From contig JAGVXB010000003.1 in NCBI GenBank assembly GCA_018303995.1, positions 1-33,321 of the forward strand: a stretch of 33,321 bases of DNA. Direction: 5' to 3'. The translations under genes were made by a program, and so were the position numbers. Below, in pieces: positions 7,132 through 13,710 of the stretch (position 1 is its first letter; every line of letters begins with the position of its first letter). The notes under the pieces are model-generated. The model saw nothing but the letters and a program-made list of their open reading frames with translations. It did no database searches and was not told the origin of the DNA. The stretch is from Candidatus Pacearchaeota archaeon (GTDB lineage: Archaea > Nanobdellota > Nanobdellia > Pacearchaeales > GW2011-AR1).

Positions 7132-7456
7132 ACAATGTGATATAGTTCTTATTCCTTTTCCTTACTCTGATTTAAGTAGTTTTAGACAACGTCCTGCTTT
7201 AATTATCTCGAATAGCATTTTGAACTCCACTCAAGATGTAATATGCTGTTTGGTTACTAGAAATAGCGACTATAACTGTTTGCTTATGCCTGAAGACTGT
7301 TTTGCAGATGGAAAACTCCCATTCAAAAGCTGGATTAAACCATATAGAATATTTACAGTTCATAAGAACATAATTAAAAAGAAAATTTGTTCTGTGAAAG
7401 GTAAATTTTATGATAAACTTCTTATTGAAATTCAAAAATATATTTCTCGAGATTGA
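7121..7456 (+). CDS. MazF/PemK-family toxin endoribonuclease
   Basis: The start is moved from 7100 to the ATG at 7121, giving 111 aa beginning MNYKQCDIVLIPFPYSDLS. That opening, followed by FRQRPALIISN, is the diagnostic start of MazF/PemK/Kid toxins (QGDIVLVPFPFSD..KRPALVIS). The family cleaves mRNA or other RNA and is held inactive by its antitoxin. The beta-barrel core continues through CCLVTRNSDY and SWIKPYRIFTV. The start lies inside the antitoxin gene, giving translational coupling. Sequence specificity cannot be inferred. Confidence 0.8.
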   Translation: MNYKQCDIVLIPFPYSDLSSFRQRPALIISNSILNSTQDVICCLVTRNSDYNCLLMPEDCFADGKLPFKSWIKPYRIFTVHKNIIKKKICSVKGKFYDKLLIEIQKYISRD

Positions 7457-7497
7457 GTTTTAGGAACCTTAATATACTGACTTTTTGTTCTTATTTT

Positions 7498-8070
7498 ATG
7501 ATTGAATACAAAAAGTATAGGTGGTTTTTTACTTCTGGCGGGAAGCTTGTTGTTGGAGGCAAGAGTGCTGAAAGCAATGATGCTTTGCTTGGCGAGTTAA
7601 AGAGTATGCGAAAAGAGTTAGTTGTAATGCATACTAAATCTCCTGGCTCACCTTTTTGTGCTATTCTTGCGCCTGTAAATGCTGTTACTAGTGATGACTT
7701 GAATGAATGCGCAGTTTTTACTGGATGTTTTTCTAGGGCATGGAAAGAGGGACAAAAATCTACTTCTGTGCATATGTTTAAATTATCTCAGCTTAACAAG
7801 ACAGGAGATATGAAATCAGGGAGTTGGAATGTTAAAGGCAAGATTAAAGATTTTAATGTTAATTTGGAGCTCGTTATAACTTTACAAAATGATATTGTTC
7901 GTGCTGTGCCTAAAAACTCAGTTAATTCTAGTGAGATAATTGCTTTTGTTTGTCCTGGAAAAATAGATAAGACTAAAGCAGTTATTAATATTAAGATGCC
8001 TGCTGTTAAAAAATTAAATCGTGAACAATTGCTTTCTGCTTTGCCTGCCGGAGGAGTTGAGTTCTCATGA
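7498..8070 (+). CDS. Stand-alone NFACT-R (DUF814) RNA-binding protein
   Basis: The start is moved to ATG 7498 (190 aa, MIEYKKYRWFFTS) because a ttaatata box lies about 26 bases upstream. The domain is NFACT-R: YRWFFTSGGKLVVGGKSAESNDAL, then VVMHTKSPGSPFC, then FSRAWKEG and KTGDMKSGSWNVKGK, matching the RqcH/NEMF C-terminal domain order. In RqcH this domain helps recognise stalled large ribosomal subunits. Here the N-terminal FpgN-like and coiled-coil parts of RqcH are absent, so it is a single-domain version. It overlaps the YhbY-like gene by four bases (atga), implying coupled translation. Confidence 0.75.
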   Translation: MIEYKKYRWFFTSGGKLVVGGKSAESNDALLGELKSMRKELVVMHTKSPGSPFCAILAPVNAVTSDDLNECAVFTGCFSRAWKEGQKSTSVHMFKLSQLNKTGDMKSGSWNVKGKIKDFNVNLELVITLQNDIVRAVPKNSVNSSEIIAFVCPGKIDKTKAVINIKMPAVKKLNREQLLSALPAGGVEFS

Positions 8071-8327
8071 GATTTGGAACACTTTCTTTTCAAATAGGAA
8101 AAAATGGTTTGACTAAAACAGGGATAGAACATTTGGCTAGCGCTTTTAAAACTCGCAAAGTGATTAAGGTTCAGTTGTTGAAGAGCGCTACTAATGACCG
8201 CGCGCGTATGGAAGAAGTTGCTCAAGAAATTATTAAAGGACTTCCAGGAAAATATAATTACAGAATTATAGGTTTTACAATTATTCTTATGAAGAGAATG
8301 ACTCCTATGAAAGAGTTTGCTAAATGA
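8067..8327 (+). CDS. CRM-domain RNA-binding protein, YhbY-like
   Basis: An 86-aa protein consisting of one CRM domain: FQIGKNGLTKTGIEHLASAF, then VIKVQLLKSATND, then YNYRIIGFTIILMKRM. This matches YhbY (IGKxGLT.., VKVxxLxx, GxxxVLYR), a protein associated with pre-50S particles in bacteria. It binds RNA through the GxxG-like loop between the first strand and helix (GKNG). It is co-transcribed with the NFACT-R gene, so a joint role in large-subunit assembly or surveillance is a reasonable inference. Confidence 0.8.
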   Translation: MRFGTLSFQIGKNGLTKTGIEHLASAFKTRKVIKVQLLKSATNDRARMEEVAQEIIKGLPGKYNYRIIGFTIILMKRMTPMKEFAK

Positions 8328-8335
8328 GATTGAAT

Positions 8336-8908
8336 TTAATCAGCTTTTAAAACCAAAATATAATCTATATATAAACTGGAAGGGTTCCACTCTGGATTTA
8401 CCAATTTGACAAATTCTACCATTGTCCCATTGCAATTTATTATGCGTTTGTCCTTTCCTCTGATACTATCTACATTTCCACAAAAGACCCACTCATCTGG
8501 AAGATTGTCATTGTTTTTATCTTCGGCTATAAGTATTTGTAATGCTAAATAATTATTTTCATAATTAATCGGAGTTACTGTAACTTGAATTGTTCCCGTA
8601 TGGCTTAAAAAAGATTGGTCGTGCTGTTTAAAAGCAAATTGCATATCTGATTTTGGAGGCATCTCACATTCATCAATTAGCCCGTTGGCATTCCACCAAT
8701 TATCTACATAACTCTTAGTAGTTTCATTGCTTGGTTCTATAATTTTCTCTACCGAAACCATATTGCAGTTATTATTATCATCGCAAATTTCATACTCATA
8801 ATTATCTCCTTTCAAAATATTGTTCTTAAAATAAAGACTAAAAAGAGCAAGACATACCATTAAGACTGCAAAGAATGATAAAACTAGAGGTATTTTTCTT
8901 TTTATCAT
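8336..8908 (-). CDS. Membrane-anchored extracytoplasmic protein, unknown
   Basis: A 190-aa protein with a basic start and one N-terminal hydrophobic span (residues 7-27), followed by an acidic extracytoplasmic domain. Cysteines occur as EICDDNNNCNM, IDECEMPP, VFCGN and IINCNG, enough for disulfides. The run AEDKNNDNLPDEW resembles a calcium-binding dockerin/EF-like loop, but only once. The family is not recognised. It converges on the YhbY-like gene with an 8-base gap. Confidence 0.6.
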   Translation of the reverse strand: MIKRKIPLVLSFFAVLMVCLALFSLYFKNNILKGDNYEYEICDDNNNCNMVSVEKIIEPSNETTKSYVDNWWNANGLIDECEMPPKSDMQFAFKQHDQSFLSHTGTIQVTVTPINYENNYLALQILIAEDKNNDNLPDEWVFCGNVDSIRGKDKRIINCNGTMVEFVKLVNPEWNPSSLYIDYILVLKAD

Positions 8909-9024
8909 TTTTAATTAATGTGGTGCTGAGTTTATTAAATCTTTGAAATTGCAAAATTAAAATTGGTTTGCTAATTTCTTATTATTATGGGAAATGTTTA
9001 AAATCTCTCGAAATATATGTTGTT

Positions 9025-9234
9025 ATGGTTCATAAAGAAAGACCATATCAGTCTACCCATAGAAGAGCCTATAATTTTTATCCAAAACATGATCCATCTA
9101 AAAGTGTCGGGCTACGAGTAAATCCTGATGAAGAAGACAGAAGGGCCGCAGAAGAAGTAGAAAATTATCTTTTACACCACACTTTGTCAGATAGAGTAAT
9201 ATATGCAGATAGAGAGAATGCCTTATTTGATTAA
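9025..9234 (+). CDS. Small hypothetical protein (69 aa), start revised
   Basis: The ORF track starts at 8968, but a tttaaaat box about 26 bases before the ATG at 9025 points to that start. The protein begins MVHKERPYQSTHRRAYNFYPKHDPS, a His/Tyr/Arg-rich basic region, and continues into an acidic helix (DEEDRRAAEEVENYLLHH). The family is not recognised. It lies directly before the ribosomal protein operon on the same strand but is separated from it by a hairpin and a new promoter. Confidence 0.5.
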   Translation: MVHKERPYQSTHRRAYNFYPKHDPSKSVGLRVNPDEEDRRAAEEVENYLLHHTLSDRVIYADRENALFD

Positions 9235-9240
9235 TATTTA

Positions 9241-9267
9241 ATAAAACTTACTTTTGGTAAGTTTTAT
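9241..9267 (+). promoter_or_regulatory. Perfect 11-bp inverted repeat overlapping the S19e promoter
   Basis: The arm ataaaacttac (9241-9251), a five-base loop ttttg, and the arm gtaagttttat (9257-9267) form an uninterrupted 11-bp hairpin or palindrome. Its right arm overlaps the TATA box of the ribosomal operon (ttttataaa, 9262-9270, 26 bases before the S19e ATG). It also lies six bases after the stop of the preceding gene. It may be an operator for the ribosomal operon or an RNA 3'-end element for the upstream gene. Confidence 0.5.
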
Positions 9268-9291
9268 AAAGCGTCTTTTTTAGTAGTCTTT

Positions 9292-9711
9292 ATGAATGGC
9301 ATTAGAACGATTCAAGCTGGAAAATATAATTCTTTGTTAGCTTCAGCTTTGAAAGAGTATAAAGAATTTAAGGCACCTGAATGGGTTTTGTTTGTTAAGA
9401 GTGGACATGGTAAACAACGTCCTATTGATGATGAGAATTTTTGGCATAATAGAACTGCAAGTATTCTTAGACAAATTTATTTACGTGGAAATGCTGGAGT
9501 GGGTGTTGAAAGATTGCGCACTAGATATGGAAATCGTCAGGATAGAGGAAAACAGCCACCACATTTTGCTAAAGCAAGCGGAAAGATATTGAGATTAATT
9601 TTACAGCAAGGAGAGTCTGCTGAGCTTTTAGCTAAGGCAACAGATGGAAAGGCTAAGGGTAGAATATTAACTGAAAAGGGTAAGAAATTACTTGAAGGAA
9701 TAAAGGAATAA
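9292..9711 (+). CDS. rps19e: Small ribosomal subunit protein eS19 (S19e)
   Basis: A component of the archaeal/eukaryotic small ribosomal subunit. The 139-aa protein shows the family signature: APEWVLFVKSGHGKQRP at residues 28-44 (typical P.W...VKTG.HKE.P), WHNRTASILRQIYLRGNAGVGVERLR (the conserved Y.RAASILR..Y..G..GV..LR block), and HFAKASGKILRLILQQ. It ends with the expected GRILTEKGKKLL. Length is normal. It opens a four-gene operon with its own TATA box, and L39e follows one base after its stop. Confidence 0.93.
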   Translation: MNGIRTIQAGKYNSLLASALKEYKEFKAPEWVLFVKSGHGKQRPIDDENFWHNRTASILRQIYLRGNAGVGVERLRTRYGNRQDRGKQPPHFAKASGKILRLILQQGESAELLAKATDGKAKGRILTEKGKKLLEGIKE

Positions 9712-9712
9712 A

Positions 9713-9913
9713 ATGACTGAAAGTTATCATAAGAAAGTTGTATTAGCAGTTCACGCTAGAAGAACTAAGTGGGCTCCTGCTTGGGCTGTTGTTCGCAGGT
9801 TTGGAAAAGGAAAACGCGTTCATCCTTCTGCTATGACTGCTGTAAGAAGAAGCTGGAGAAGAACTAAATTGAAAATCAAACCTCGTAGAACAGGTAAGAA
9901 ACATCTAGGATAA
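9713..9913 (+). CDS. rpl39e: Large ribosomal subunit protein eL39 (L39e)
   Basis: A small, extremely basic protein of the 50S exit-tunnel wall. The core matches the family: KWAPAWAVVRRFGKGKRVHP then RRSWRRTKLKI, the conserved C-terminal RRxWRRTKLKI block. At 66 aa it is somewhat longer than the usual 50 or so, with extra residues at both ends and a short insertion (GKGKRVHPSAMTAV). It sits one base after S19e and three bases before the unknown 94-aa gene, and uses ataaaATG without a Shine-Dalgarno sequence. Confidence 0.9.
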   Translation: MTESYHKKVVLAVHARRTKWAPAWAVVRRFGKGKRVHPSAMTAVRRSWRRTKLKIKPRRTGKKHLG

Positions 9914-9916
9914 AAT

Positions 9917-10201
9917 ATGAAACAAATATTTAGAGCATTATCTTCTACTCCAGGAACTCGTTACCATAGCCATACTATTCGCACAAAGATTGAACAAGAG
10001 TTAGAAAATAATAAAAATTATGAAAGAATCCCGGATTCTATGTCTTATAATGTTTTTCACTATTTGCCTGCTGGAGTAACTGTGGCGCTTGATGGAGAAA
10101 TCGTTTCTTTATTTGGTGAAAGAATTAGAATAGGGAGAGCAGTTAAAGTTTTGAGAAGAATATCTAAAAAGATAGATCTTAGATTGGAGGAGATTAACTA
10201 A
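9917..10201 (+). CDS. Unknown 94-aa protein inside the ribosomal operon
   Basis: Not recognised. In many archaea S19e, L39e and L31e are close together, sometimes with a PDCD5-like protein, but this sequence is not PDCD5. It has a basic helix (RYHSHTIRTKIEQELENN), a middle segment (DSMSYNVFHYLPAGVTVALDGE), a beta motif (EIVSLFGERIRIGRAVKVL) and a basic end (RRISKKIDLRLEEIN). The basic charge and its place three bases after L39e and four before L31e suggest a ribosome- or RNA-associated role. That is inference from position only. Confidence 0.7.
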   Translation: MKQIFRALSSTPGTRYHSHTIRTKIEQELENNKNYERIPDSMSYNVFHYLPAGVTVALDGEIVSLFGERIRIGRAVKVLRRISKKIDLRLEEIN

Positions 10202-10205
10202 TAAA

Positions 10206-10757
10206 ATGGTTGAAACAAAAACAACAAACACTCTTGAAAGAGAATATACAATCCCTCTTAGAAAAGAATGGACTAAAGTTCCTTCTTACAAAAGAACTTC
10301 TAAGGCCGTAAAAGCAATAAAAGAATTTATTGCAAAGCATATGAAAGTTCCCAATAGAGATTTAGATAATGTTAAAATTGATTCCTATTTAAATAATGAA
10401 GTTTGGCATAGAGGTGGCGGAACTCCTCCTGCAAATGTTACTGTAAAAGCAACTAAGAAAGGAGACATTGTTCATGTTACTTTTGTTAATGATCCTGAAA
10501 GAGTTAAGTTTGCTCGTGAGCGTCATGCTAGAAGACATGTTAAATCAGATAAGAAAGCAACTGCTCCTGAAGCGAAAAAGGAAGAAGCTAAAACTGAAGA
10601 TGAGAAAAAAACTGAAGATGAGAAAGAGAAATCTAATGCAATTACAAATGAGAAGTTAGCGGAACAACAAGCTAATGTTCAGAAACATGTTCCTATAGAT
10701 AAAATGGCAAATAAGAAGGCGCCTATTGAAAGAAGAAGGACTATTGCTTCTAGTTAG
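10206..10757 (+). CDS. rpl31e: Large ribosomal subunit protein eL31 (L31e) with long charged tail
   Basis: A 50S protein near the exit tunnel. The N-terminal half is a clear L31e: EREYTIPLRKEWTKVPSYKRTSKAVKAIKEFIAKHM, then VKIDSYLNNEVWHRG (the conserved W.RG) and a C-terminal strand. Archaeal L31e is usually 80-95 aa, whereas this one is 183 aa because residues from about 110 form a Lys/Glu/Ala-rich tail (EEAKTEDEKKTEDEKEKSN) ending in a basic KKAPIERRRTIASS. The tail is predicted disordered. It is the last gene of the operon. Confidence 0.9.
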   Translation: MVETKTTNTLEREYTIPLRKEWTKVPSYKRTSKAVKAIKEFIAKHMKVPNRDLDNVKIDSYLNNEVWHRGGGTPPANVTVKATKKGDIVHVTFVNDPERVKFARERHARRHVKSDKKATAPEAKKEEAKTEDEKKTEDEKEKSNAITNEKLAEQQANVQKHVPIDKMANKKAPIERRRTIASS

Positions 10758-10787
10758 TTAAATTTTTATCATAATAAAATTAAATAA

Positions 10788-10988
10788 TTACAAATCTCTG
10801 GCTTGAAGAGTTCTTCTACCATTTGCCTTTGCCCTTTCTGACGCGTCTTGGAGCATTTTGAGAACTTTTTTGTTTAAGGCGTCTGGGACTTCTCCTGCTA
10901 CGCTAAGCTCGGGTACTGCGGATTTTATTTTGCTTTTTATTATGAGATCTATTTGATTTTCTATTTCTTTATTTATTTCGTTGCTCAT
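10788..10988 (-). CDS. Histone-fold mini-protein (DUF1931-like)
   Basis: A 66-aa protein whose second half, VPDALNKKVLKMLQDASERAKANGRRTLQARDL, matches the central helix and the ..A..NGR.T.....DL end of histone-fold proteins, most closely the DUF1931 type. The final short helix of normal archaeal histones is missing because the protein stops at ARDL. It is expected to dimerise through the long helix and may bind DNA. It is read leftward, directly after lysS (one-base gap), so the two are probably co-transcribed. It is not an orthodox HMfB-type histone. Confidence 0.7.
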   Translation of the reverse strand: MSNEINKEIENQIDLIIKSKIKSAVPELSVAGEVPDALNKKVLKMLQDASERAKANGRRTLQARDL

Positions 10989-10989
10989 T

Positions 10990-12474
10990 TTATTTTTTAT
11001 CCTCGGATTTTGATGGTTTCATTAGAGGGAAAATAACTGTTTCTCTGATTGGTTTACCTTCTAAGAAAGCAAAGAGTCTTTCTGAAACTCCGAAACCACA
11101 GGTTGGAGGCATTCCATACTTGAGTGCTTCAACAAAATCATAATCATGTTCTTGGGCTTCTTTATCTCCTGCATCTTTCATTTTTTGTTGTTCTATGAAT
11201 CGCTCTTCCTGGTCTATTGAGTCATTGAGCTCTGAATAACCGTTGCCCACTTCACTTCCCCCCAATAATACTTGAAAACGTTCTACTTTTCTTTCGTCTT
11301 TTGGATCTCTTTTTGCTAATGGAGAGACTTCTACTGGGTGCCCTATTAAAAATGCGGGTCCGCTGATTTTCTTTCGGCAATATTTCCATAATGAATCAAT
11401 TAAATTTTGTTTTGATTGATTTGGCTCTATCACTCCGTTTAATTCTTTTATTTTTTTCTCCATCTCATTATTTGATGCTTTGAATATGTCTATACCGGTC
11501 TCTTTTTTGATTGTTTCTGAATAATCTATTTTTTTCCATGCTTTGGAAAGGTCAAAGGTATGTTCGCCTATTGTGAATTTTGTCTTGCCATAAACTTCTT
11601 TGGCTATTTTTTTGTACATTTCCTCTACGAGCTGCATGCCGTTTTCATAATTAGCATATGCCCAGTAAAATTCCATTTGGGAATAGTCTTGCAAATGTTC
11701 TGCATCCATACCTTCGTTTCTAAATTGACGGCCTATTTCAAAAGTTTTCTCAAATCCTGCAACCATTAACTTTTTTTGCCATAACTCTCCCATTGAAATT
11801 CTTAGAAATACATCTACATTTAGAGCATTGTGATGTGTTTTGAACGGTGTGGCTGCAGCTCCTCCTGCCGAGGTCTCTAGAACAGGAGTTTCTACTTCAA
11901 TGAACCCTTTTTCTATAAGAAAATTTCGCATAGTATTCCAAAATTTAAATTTACGAATGAATATCTCTTTTGTTTCTCTAGACATTAAAATATCTAAGTA
12001 TCTTTTTCTTAGACGTTCTTCGTCGTCTTTTAGGCCGTGCCATTTTTCTGGTAGAGGTAATATAGATTTTGTAAGAAGAGTTATGCCTTTTGCTAAAACT
12101 GAAAGTTCTCCTCGTTCAGTTCTTATTACTGTTCCTTCTACGCCTATGAAGTCTCCAACATCTATAAATTTAGTGAACAACGTCCTAGTTTTTTCTGGAG
12201 TTTCATCTTTTTGAATATTTATTTGAATTTTTGCAGAATCGTCTTGAACTACTGCAAAGGCTATTTTACCAAAGTCTCTTATGCTCATTACTCGGCCAGC
12301 TACTTTCACCTTTTGCTGAGTTTTTGAACCTGCTTTTAGTGAAGAGTTTTTTTCAATAATTTCATTTGTTAGATGTGTTCTTTCAAATTTATTAGGGTAT
12401 GGATTTATACCGCTGGCTCGAATATCTTTTATTTTTTTTATTCTCTCTTCGATGATAATATCTTCTCGACCCAT
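10990..12474 (-). CDS. lysS: Lysyl-tRNA synthetase, class II
   Basis: Charges tRNA-Lys with lysine using ATP. The 494-aa protein has an N-terminal OB-fold anticodon-binding domain (KVKVAGRVMSIRDFGKIAF at about residues 54-72), then the class II catalytic domain: motif 1 around FIEVETPVLETSAGGA, motif 2 FRNEGMDAEHLQDYSQMEFY, and motif 3 GFGVSERLFAFLEGKPIRE. Many archaea use the unrelated class I LysRS; the class II enzyme is the bacterial/eukaryotic type and common in DPANN. Motif 3 has SER where GxDR is usual, but the Arg is kept. An atctataaat box precedes the ATG on the minus strand. Confidence 0.93.
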   Translation of the reverse strand: MGREDIIIEERIKKIKDIRASGINPYPNKFERTHLTNEIIEKNSSLKAGSKTQQKVKVAGRVMSIRDFGKIAFAVVQDDSAKIQINIQKDETPEKTRTLFTKFIDVGDFIGVEGTVIRTERGELSVLAKGITLLTKSILPLPEKWHGLKDDEERLRKRYLDILMSRETKEIFIRKFKFWNTMRNFLIEKGFIEVETPVLETSAGGAAATPFKTHHNALNVDVFLRISMGELWQKKLMVAGFEKTFEIGRQFRNEGMDAEHLQDYSQMEFYWAYANYENGMQLVEEMYKKIAKEVYGKTKFTIGEHTFDLSKAWKKIDYSETIKKETGIDIFKASNNEMEKKIKELNGVIEPNQSKQNLIDSLWKYCRKKISGPAFLIGHPVEVSPLAKRDPKDERKVERFQVLLGGSEVGNGYSELNDSIDQEERFIEQQKMKDAGDKEAQEHDYDFVEALKYGMPPTCGFGVSERLFAFLEGKPIRETVIFPLMKPSKSEDKK

Positions 12475-12559
12475 GCTGAACTAGGGAAAATGTGATTTAT
12501 AGATATTTGCAATTTCAAATATTCGCAAAATTTAAATAGTAGTTGGATGAAATTAAAGC

Positions 12560-12646
12560 ATGGTCGATAATTTAGATGACGAGAGAGATGCTCGTGTCGA
12601 GGACGAAGACGATGAAGAGGCAGAAGAGGAAGAGGAAGAGTTTTAA
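12560..12646 (+). CDS. 28-aa extremely acidic micro-ORF
   Basis: Below the ORF-track cutoff. It reads MVDNLDDERDARVEDEDD then a Glu run ending EEF. The case for expression is a TATA-like tttaaata (about 12531-12538) roughly 25 bases before the ATG, the same leaderless layout as neighbouring genes, in the spacer divergent to lysS. It has no recognisable domain and is probably disordered. It could be a decoy or chaperone-binding acidic peptide, or the leader of a short RNA. Peptide or ribosome-profiling data would decide. Confidence 0.4.
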   Translation: MVDNLDDERDARVEDEDDEEAEEEEEEF

Positions 12647-12655
12647 CCTAATTTA

Positions 12656-12931
12656 TTAAAAGTCCATTACTCTAAAATCTTTGAAACCTTGAAATCTTTC
12701 TTCTCTTTCTTCGATATTTCGAATCATTGAATGTTGTGGTCCAGTTTTGCAGGCTAGAATCATTTCATTTACTTCATTCATGTTTCCTTCGATAAAGACT
12801 TCTACTTTGCCGTCTCCTTGATTCCTTACGAAACCCCTTACTCCGAATTTATCTGCGTTTTCCTTAATAAAACGGTTAAAGAATACTGGTTGAATTGCTC
12901 CTTGAATTATTACTCTAATGCTCTTTTTCAT
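12656..12931 (-). CDS. Acylphosphatase-fold protein lacking the catalytic Arg
   Basis: A 91-aa protein with the complete acylphosphatase fold: IRVIIQGAIQPVFFNRFIKE, GVRGFVRNQGDGKVEVFIEG and a C-terminal FRVMDF strand. Aligned without gaps to the animal enzyme, the phosphate-loop Gly is Pro (Pro15) and the catalytic Arg is Asn (Asn19), with an Arg in the next position. The second catalytic residue, Asn37 in VRNQGDG, is kept. Ordinary acyl-phosphate hydrolysis is therefore doubtful; it may bind an anion or RNA instead. It stands alone and converges on the acidic micro-ORF. Confidence 0.75.
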   Translation of the reverse strand: MKKSIRVIIQGAIQPVFFNRFIKENADKFGVRGFVRNQGDGKVEVFIEGNMNEVNEMILACKTGPQHSMIRNIEEREERFQGFKDFRVMDF

Positions 12932-13026
12932 GTAAGTTAATTTATTAATAGCTTAATAAGAATTGTGGTGCAGAGAATTCTGAATTTAGTATTATAAAAT
13001 AAACGGAATATCTATACTTTAATTAA

Positions 13027-13680
13027 TTATGTTCTCGTTAAGGGCACTAGGATTGCATCTAGTTCATCTAATTGGCTTTCGTTAAAATGTCTAACTCTTG
13101 GCTTTATTTGACCTCTATGATTTCCGCTTAGACTATAACTTGCCCATAAAGTAATATTGCCAGAAAATTCATTACATATTTGTTTTTGAGTAATATCCCA
13201 GGAAACCACTTGTAAACAGTTTTCCCTATTTCTTAAAATAAGGTCTAACTCACTTTCTGGAATATCTTCTTTAAACTCGGCAGGATCTCTGGTAATTTCT
13301 GTTGCTATTTGGGGAATTCTCTGGGCTCCATAAATAGCAAACTGTTTGAAATCCTCAAAATCTGCTAGATTCATTGGTCTGCTAATTTGATGTATTGCAT
13401 CATAATCTCCAATAGCCCCTTTATTCATAGGGCTAAGCGAAACTCGCTTCAATTCTTCCCGTCTGCCTGTTTTCAATTGATATTGTCTTTCTTGACCAGG
13501 CGCAAGATAAAATACTGGTCTTAAAATACCATTACCTCTAATTATTGAAGTATTATCTTTTGATGATGGTTCTATGCTCTTTATATCCTCTGTTGCTTCA
13601 ATTATACTTTTCCACTTCTTCCCTACCCAGTCCACCAAGTAAGGATGCTTAGGATAATATTCTGTGTATGTCCAAACCAT
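13027..13680 (-). CDS. Hypothetical protein (217 aa)
   Basis: Not recognised. No signal peptide or membrane segment is seen. It starts MVWTYTEYYPKHPYLVDWVGKKW and contains a long mixed region with FYLAPGQERQYQLKTGRREELKRVSLS and, near the end, WASYSLSGNHRGQIKPRVRHFN. The composition is that of a normal soluble protein. It is followed upstream on the same strand by the DUF362 gene with a 30-base gap, which may mean a shared transcript. No function is proposed. Confidence 0.6.
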   Translation of the reverse strand: MVWTYTEYYPKHPYLVDWVGKKWKSIIEATEDIKSIEPSSKDNTSIIRGNGILRPVFYLAPGQERQYQLKTGRREELKRVSLSPMNKGAIGDYDAIHQISRPMNLADFEDFKQFAIYGAQRIPQIATEITRDPAEFKEDIPESELDLILRNRENCLQVVSWDITQKQICNEFSGNITLWASYSLSGNHRGQIKPRVRHFNESQLDELDAILVPLTRT

Positions 13681-13710
13681 AAAAAAAGGGTAAAAAGACT
13701 GTTTATAATA

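Noticed and set aside
7199-7435. Minus-strand ORF opposite the toxin
   Set aside because: Antisense shadow; the MazF signature is on the plus strand.
7788-8225. 145-aa minus-strand ORF
   Set aside because: Antisense to the NFACT-R and YhbY genes, which have clear domains.
10468-10659. 63-aa Lys/Leu-rich ORF
   Set aside because: Alternative frame of the L31e gene and its charged tail.
11840-12214. 124-aa plus-strand ORF
   Set aside because: Antisense to the catalytic domain of lysS.
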